From CALJFL01 sp039964455 (lineage in GTDB: Bacteria; Pseudomonadota; Gammaproteobacteria; Pseudomonadales; Halieaceae), in the NCBI GenBank assembly GCA_039964455.1, contig JBDVXK010000024.1, forward strand, positions 62,001 to 126,000: 64,000 nt of DNA. The letters are read 5' to 3'. This document shows, in pieces, positions 59,491 to 64,000 of the stretch. Under the pieces are notes generated by a model. That model was not told where the DNA came from, did not search any database, and was given only the letters and a program-made list of their open reading frames with translations. Both the position numbers and the translations under genes were made by a program. Position 1 is the first letter of the stretch, and the number at the start of each line of letters is the position of its first letter.

Positions 59491-61119
59491 TTAGCTCGCC
59501 AAACGCTCAAACTCAAGCTCAGGAAAGCCGCCGTCTACAGATTCACGCAACCTGTCGTAGTAAACGTTTGCACCGCCAAAGTAAATCAACACACGCGGTT
59601 TGTGGTTCTCGATATTGGCGCCCATCATCCAGGAGTGAACCGTGTCGCCCACGTTCATCAGCGTCTGCTCATGAATTTCCGCAACATGCGCAGTCCACTC
59701 TTCTTCGGCATCCTGCTTGGCCTCACAAACGTCATAACCCTCGCTCTCCATCTTCTTGATGCAGTCGGTAATCCAAATGACGTTCTGCTCAATGGATGTA
59801 GGCAGGTTGGCGAATGGCGCTTGCGGGCCAGTCACCATAAACAGGTTAGGGAAATCGGCAGCGCATACACCCATCAGGCAGTTTGACGTTTTCTCCCACT
59901 TCTCGGCGAGTGATTGGCCACTCTCGCCACGAATCGGGAAGGCTTCCAATGCGCCGGTATAGGCCCTGAAGCCAGTCGCCAGGATGATGATGTCGAACTC
60001 GTGAAGGTTTTCGGTTGTGCGCACCCCGGTTTCGGTAATCTCGACAATAGGTTCTCGATCCTTGATATCGACCAGATGCACATTATCGCGGTTGTATGCT
60101 TCCAGGTATCCGTGATCCAGCGGCGGACGCTTGGCAAACAACGGATAGTCGTCAACCGTAGGCACCAACAGATCCGCGATGGCGGGATCGTCAATGCGTT
60201 CCCTCATTTTGTCGATAATAAATTGCGATGCCATTTTATTGGCTTCGGCATTGCCTAGCAGGTCGTCGAAAGTTTCGAACACCCAGCGGAAACTACCGTT
60301 CCAGTTTTCCTCGAAAATTTTCTGTATATCCTCTGGCGGTGTATCGGCCAGATTACGACCCGCTGTATTAAACGCCATACCGAAAACATGGTTGCGACAC
60401 ATAGCAACGATGTCGTCGTAGTTTTCCTTGATCTCTTTTTCCCACTCCGGTGTCATGGGCTTCTGCATGGCCGGCATGATGAAGTTGGGCGTACGGTGGA
60501 ATACTGTGACCTCGGCGGCTGTTTGCGCCATTATCGGCAGCATCTGTACGGTGGTTGCACCGGCGCCGATAATTCCCACACGCTTGCCGGCATAGTCCAA
60601 ACCTTCTTGCGGCCAACGCGAGGAGTGAAAGAGCGGCCCCTTGAAGGTGTCCATTCCACTGATCTTGGGTATCACCGGCTCAGAGATCATGCCCATACCA
60701 CTAATGAAATACTTGCAGGTAAAGGTTTCACCTGTGCCTGTAGTGACCAGCCAGTGGCCGGTTGCTTTCTGGTAATCGGCGCTGACAATTTCGGTCTCGA
60801 GCTGGATGTGAGGCCACATATCGCACTTGTCGGCAACAAAACGGAAGTAATCGTGCGTCTCTTTCCAATCCGGATAACGCGCTGACCATGACCATTCCTG
60901 CAGAAGCTCTTTGGAAAAGGTCAGGCAGTAGTAGTAACTCTCACTGTCAGTCATGGCACCCGGATAGCGATTCCAGGTCCAGGTGCCGCCAATATCAGCG
61001 GCTTTATCAAATACCTTCACCGAAAGACCCGCTTCGCGCAGGTGGTGAATAGCCGCGAGGCCAGCAAAGCCGGCACCAATGACGATAGTGTCAAAATCTG
61101 GTTGTTGAGATGTCATCAT
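59491..61119 (-). CDS. Flavin-containing Baeyer-Villiger-type monooxygenase
   Basis: A 542-residue FAD/NADPH enzyme. The FAD site is VIGAGFAGL (about residues 12-20). The type I BVMO fingerprint FKGPLFHSSRWP is intact, followed by a second Rossmann motif GIIGAGATTVQ and the ATG-type segment IILATGFRAYTGALEAF. Such enzymes insert oxygen next to a ketone. The order with an acyl-CoA dehydrogenase in the same operon suggests ring or side-chain breakdown of a cyclic ketone. It lies 45 bases after the dehydrogenase. Confidence 0.92.
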   Translation of the reverse strand: MMTSQQPDFDTIVIGAGFAGLAAIHHLREAGLSVKVFDKAADIGGTWTWNRYPGAMTDSESYYYCLTFSKELLQEWSWSARYPDWKETHDYFRFVADKCDMWPHIQLETEIVSADYQKATGHWLVTTGTGETFTCKYFISGMGMISEPVIPKISGMDTFKGPLFHSSRWPQEGLDYAGKRVGIIGAGATTVQMLPIMAQTAAEVTVFHRTPNFIMPAMQKPMTPEWEKEIKENYDDIVAMCRNHVFGMAFNTAGRNLADTPPEDIQKIFEENWNGSFRWVFETFDDLLGNAEANKMASQFIIDKMRERIDDPAIADLLVPTVDDYPLFAKRPPLDHGYLEAYNRDNVHLVDIKDREPIVEITETGVRTTENLHEFDIIILATGFRAYTGALEAFPIRGESGQSLAEKWEKTSNCLMGVCAADFPNLFMVTGPQAPFANLPTSIEQNVIWITDCIKKMESEGYDVCEAKQDAEEEWTAHVAEIHEQTLMNVGDTVHSWMMGANIENHKPRVLIYFGGANVYYDRLRESVDGGFPELEFERLAS

Positions 61120-61164
61120 CGAAGTCCTTGTTTTATCTTTATCTGAATTTTCAGCACTGGCACT

Positions 61165-62466
61165 TTAACTGTCGTCGGAGAGGAAGTGACCGTATTTCTC
61201 CATTGCCGCTTCCCGCTGTGTCGGCGTGTGATACGTGGGGAACAGGCCCGGCGCCGGCTTATGGTCTCGCAAGACTGTGCGAGCCACCGTGACCTTGTGC
61301 ACCTCTGAGGGGCCATCCACTACACCCAGCTCTGGAATATCCGCCCACATGTACATCAGGGGAATTTCATCGGACATACCCAGGCTACCGTGGAGGTGCA
61401 TAGCGCGATAGACAACGTCCTGCAGCACCTTGGGAGTAGCCGCCTTGATTGCCGCAATTTCCTTACGCACCTCGCGGTTGTATTCCTTGTGCTTGTCTAT
61501 CAGCCAGGCTGTGTACAGCACATGCAATCGGTATTGCAGAATCTGTGTGTAACTGTCGGCAATCTTGTCCTGGGTCATCTGCTTATTGGCCAGCAGCTCA
61601 CCTTTGGTGGTTCTGCTCAGTACGCGTTCGCACATCATATCCATCACTTTCTTGAGCTTACCCACACTGCGCATCGCGTGATGAACACGACCGCCGCCCA
61701 GTCGGGTCTGAGCGACCAGAAAGCCCTGCCCCTCTTCGCCTAGCAGATGATCCGCCGGCACACGACAGTCGGTGAAGCGGATATAACCATGCACACCATC
61801 GCCCTGCTCTACATAGGGGCCAACCGCTGAATTGCGCAGGATCTCCATACCGGGAGTGCCTTTTTCAACCAAAATGATTGAGGCCCCTTCATGGATGGGC
61901 ACGTCAGTGTTGGTAACCACCATGACCAATAGAAACTCAGAAAACCGGGCGTGGGACGCGAACCATTTTTCGCCGTTAATCACCCACTCGTCACCATCTC
62001 GCGTTGCGGTGCAGGTAAACTCCGCTGGATCGGCTCCGGCCTGGGGCTCTGTCATTGAATAGCAGGAGGCGATATTGCCGTCCAACAACGGCTGCAGGTA
62101 CTTCTCTTTCTGATGAGGCGTGCCAAAGTGAGCGAGAATTTCAGCGTTGCCGGAGTCTGGCGCCTGGCAACCAAACACACTGGGGCCAAAACGACTGCGG
62201 CCGAGAATTTCATTCATAAGCCCGAGGTTAACCTGGCCGTAGCCCTGCCCGCCAAGCTCAGGACCTATGTGACATGCCCAGAGTTTCTTTTCTTTGACGA
62301 TTGCCTTCAGCGGTGCCATTGCTTTGGCAGCCGGCGAATCGGGGTCCCAGGGATCGCCTGGACCGCGAAACACCAGGTCCAGAGGCTCAATTTCCTTGCG
62401 GGTAAACTCGTCGATCCAATTCAACTGTTCCTGAAATTCACTGTCGGTCTCAAAGCTCCAGCTCAC
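61165..62466 (-). CDS. Acyl-CoA dehydrogenase family protein
   Basis: A 433-residue FAD acyl-CoA dehydrogenase. CYSMTEPQAGADPAEFTCTATRDGDEWVI in the flavin-binding domain, the RVHHAMRSVGK helix region and QDVVYRAMHLHGSLGMSDE toward the C-terminus are seen. It resembles the ACAD10/11-like family that occurs with an APH-type phosphotransferase, which is exactly the divergent neighbour. The start ATG is at 62466. Confidence 0.92.
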   Translation of the reverse strand: MSWSFETDSEFQEQLNWIDEFTRKEIEPLDLVFRGPGDPWDPDSPAAKAMAPLKAIVKEKKLWACHIGPELGGQGYGQVNLGLMNEILGRSRFGPSVFGCQAPDSGNAEILAHFGTPHQKEKYLQPLLDGNIASCYSMTEPQAGADPAEFTCTATRDGDEWVINGEKWFASHARFSEFLLVMVVTNTDVPIHEGASIILVEKGTPGMEILRNSAVGPYVEQGDGVHGYIRFTDCRVPADHLLGEEGQGFLVAQTRLGGGRVHHAMRSVGKLKKVMDMMCERVLSRTTKGELLANKQMTQDKIADSYTQILQYRLHVLYTAWLIDKHKEYNREVRKEIAAIKAATPKVLQDVVYRAMHLHGSLGMSDEIPLMYMWADIPELGVVDGPSEVHKVTVARTVLRDHKPAPGLFPTYHTPTQREAAMEKYGHFLSDDS

Positions 62467-62578
62467 TGCACTTCCTCTTTTTCTGACTAGATTCCACGGG
62501 CTAATGATTACGCCAATTCAGAGTAATCACAGTATTTTGTTTCTGCCGCCGCCTTGACTTGGGCAGACGCTATCTTAT

Positions 62579-62603
62579 ACTTGCTAGACGCAAACAAGCA
62601 AGT
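62579..62603 (-). promoter_or_regulatory. Shared 21-bp motif, copy 2, over the acyl-CoA dehydrogenase promoter
   Basis: The motif reads ACTTGCTAGACGCAAACAAG at 62579-62598 (20 bases) and continues GCAAGT, giving perfect arms ACTTGC and GCAAGT 13 bases apart. On the minus strand it covers a promoter: -35 TTGCTT (62596-62601) and -10 TATAAG (62574-62579), 16 bases apart. It is a likely repressor site in the divergent region. Confidence 0.65.
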
Positions 62604-62780
62604 TTCTTGAACCCGCCGGACAACAAAAACGATGCACAGCGACAAGCTTAGGCTCACGCGGGCGACTCCCGCCAATGCCACCGTTGCCAACCAGCCTTCA
62701 GGGCTACTCACTCTCTCAAATCATAGTAGTGGACTGGCGCCTTGCCTGCCACCAACCAACAGCGAGTACGAGGCCCGGGC

Positions 62781-63794
62781 TTGAGCAGCGACAATTCCCG
62801 TTTTACCGATTGGTGCGCTACCGAACTAAAGCGCACAGGTGCCACTATCGTCAAGGAACTCAGCGGTGGCAATTCAAACCTCACCCAACTGATTGACACA
62901 GATCAAGGTCCACTGGTGCTGCGCACTCCCCCGGCCAATACCATTTCGCCAAAAGCGCATCGCGGCGTTGAGCGAGAGTCGATTGTGATGGCAGCGCTGG
63001 CTGGACGTATTCCCGTGCCCGACATGGTGGCCTGGTGTGGCGACCCGGAGGTTAACGGCAAGCCCTTTATGTTGGTGGAGCACGTGGACGGCGTTTCAAT
63101 TACCGATGAACTGCCAGCGGCCTACAATGGGGTTGAGTCTGTTAACCGCTTGGGTGAACAGCTTATCGACGCGCTTGCGGGCATTGCCACGGCACCCTGG
63201 CAGGAACTTGGTTTGTCGCGGTTTGGCAACCCCGACAATTTCCTGTCGCGACAAATTGAGCGCTGGCTGGAAGTTCGCCGAACTGCTGTAGTCAGGGAAT
63301 TACCGGAGATAGAAATATTGGGGCGCTGGTTGTTGGACAACCTGCCCGCCGATGGTCCCGTGGGCGTGGTACACGGCGATTTTCATCTGGACAACAGCCT
63401 GTGCAGCCGCGATAAGGCGGAACTGCTGGCCGTCATAGACTGGGAGATGGCCACCATTGGCGACCCCCTCACCGACCTGGGCCTTTTCCTGATGTTCTGG
63501 GGCCCTCGACAGGTCGACCCACCCGGATTTCGACACGTGCAGGCGGTGACCCGTATAGATGGCGTAAGCAGCAGGCGTGAACTGGCAGACCGCTGGGCGG
63601 CGCAAACCGGCATTGATATTAGCCAACTGAATTTTTACCTGGGCTTCGCCTTCTGGCGACTGGCGTCCATCGTGGAAGGTGCCTACGTCCTATATAAAGA
63701 GGGCAAGGTCGACACACCTTATGCTCGCGGACTGGAACACGACGTGCCGGCGCTGCTCGAAGAAGCGCGGCTGGCCATTCAGGGAGACTGGTGA
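62781..63794 (+). CDS. APH-family phosphotransferase (ACAD10/11-associated type)
   Basis: A 337-residue protein kinase-like fold enzyme. ELSGGNSNLTQLI is the nucleotide loop, VVHGDFHLDNSLC carries the catalytic Asp, and LAVIDWEMATIGDPLTDLG is the metal site. In the ACAD10/11 system a related kinase phosphorylates a 4-hydroxyacyl-CoA before the dehydrogenase acts, so this and the divergent dehydrogenase may handle a hydroxy fatty acid. TTG at 62781 has GAGG at seven bases; an alternative TTG at 62742 has no ribosome site. Confidence 0.88.
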   Translation: MSSDNSRFTDWCATELKRTGATIVKELSGGNSNLTQLIDTDQGPLVLRTPPANTISPKAHRGVERESIVMAALAGRIPVPDMVAWCGDPEVNGKPFMLVEHVDGVSITDELPAAYNGVESVNRLGEQLIDALAGIATAPWQELGLSRFGNPDNFLSRQIERWLEVRRTAVVRELPEIEILGRWLLDNLPADGPVGVVHGDFHLDNSLCSRDKAELLAVIDWEMATIGDPLTDLGLFLMFWGPRQVDPPGFRHVQAVTRIDGVSSRRELADRWAAQTGIDISQLNFYLGFAFWRLASIVEGAYVLYKEGKVDTPYARGLEHDVPALLEEARLAIQGDW

Positions 63795-64000
63795 TGCAGG
63801 CTACCATGATGCACACACCCATGACCGTACAGCTGATCATGCAGCACGGTTTGCAGGTGTTTCCCAACAGTCGCGTGGGAACCTTTGACGGCGAAGTGGT
63901 TACCCACACACCCTATATCGACATTGCGAATAACGCGTCCCGGCTCGCCAATGCCCTGAGCGCATTAGGCATAAAGTCCGGTGACAGGGTGGGCACGTTC
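63794..64000 (+). CDS. AMP-binding acyl-CoA synthetase (3' end outside window)
   Basis: The first 69 residues of an adenylate-forming enzyme; the frame runs off the window. MMHTPMTVQLIMQHGLQVFP and the ASRLANALSALGIKSGDRVGT helix-loop are the N-terminus of fatty-acid-type CoA ligases. The ATG overlaps the phosphotransferase stop (TGATG), so it is coupled. It would activate the acid substrate of the nearby acyl-CoA dehydrogenase. Confidence 0.85.
   Translation, partial: MQATMMHTPMTVQLIMQHGLQVFPNSRVGTFDGEVVTHTPYIDIANNASRLANALSALGIKSGDRVGTF

Noticed and set aside
1..64000. tRNA, rRNA, insertion sequence, phage or attachment-site remnants
   Set aside because: I read the intergenic regions and found no cloverleaf-like sequence, transposase or terminal repeats.

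Overview
The window looks like chromosomal DNA of a marine gammaproteobacterium. The housekeeping gene orders are gammaproteobacterial: ndk-rlmN-pilF-rodZ-ispG-hisS-yfgM-bamB-der, iscR-iscS-iscU-iscA-hscB-hscA-fdx-iscX, and recA-recX. The accessory content (a TonB-dependent receptor, several acyl-CoA and short-chain dehydrogenase genes, a TIGR03617-type luciferase-like oxidoreductase, a Baeyer-Villiger-type monooxygenase) resembles the Halieaceae/OM60-NOR5 and Spongiibacteraceae groups. That placement is inference. No rRNA, tRNA, CRISPR array, insertion sequence or prophage was seen.

Layout. 1-11 kb: metabolic and accessory genes, including a short-chain dehydrogenase cut by the window edge, a DhlA-type haloalkane dehalogenase, YbiT, threonine aldolase and a lipoprotein amidohydrolase. 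10.9-12.7 kb: recX and recA, with an SOS box and a strong hairpin between the two genes. 13-18 kb: an M14 desuccinylase-like gene overlapping a glutamate-cysteine-ligase-like gene, then a translationally coupled pair of multihaem cytochromes (a tetrahaem NapC/NrfH-type protein and an octahaem HAO-like protein) and an acetyltransferase. 18-22.9 kb: a tightly overlapping seven-gene minus-strand operon (small membrane protein, head-GIN/DUF2807 protein, YtrA-type GntR regulator, ABC ATPase, ABC permease, DUF2164, MFS exporter) with a perfect inverted repeat over its promoter. 23-32 kb: the long ndk-to-der operon, ending in a truncated haemoglobin. 32.3-38.6 kb: the ISC iron-sulfur operon behind an IscR-type promoter, with trmJ upstream. 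38.8-43 kb: suhB, a DUF1838 protein, HMG-CoA lyase, an unknown protein and a glutathione S-transferase.

43-49 kb is a possible catabolic locus: an isochorismatase-like amidohydrolase, two tandem PuuE/NodB-type deacetylases, an MFS carrier and a GntR/UTRA regulator. A 24-bp pattern with fixed spacing occurs three times around it and may be the regulator's site. 49-55 kb holds a second cluster: three SnoaL/NTF2-like proteins, a TonB-dependent receptor and two paralogous SDRs. 59.5-64 kb holds a monooxygenase/acyl-CoA dehydrogenase operon diverging from a phosphotransferase and an acyl-CoA ligase. These two clusters share a near-identical 21-bp motif over a promoter, which suggests one regulon for uptake and oxidation of a hydrophobic, perhaps steroid- or terpene-like, compound. 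Between them (55.4-59.4 kb) lies a type IV minor-pilin cluster that lacks pilY1, has pilE inverted, and has unusual residues at pilin position +5.

The observations most worth following up are the HAO/NapC-like pair, the two shared-operator regulons, the GIN/YtrA/ABC operon and the odd minor-pilin set.
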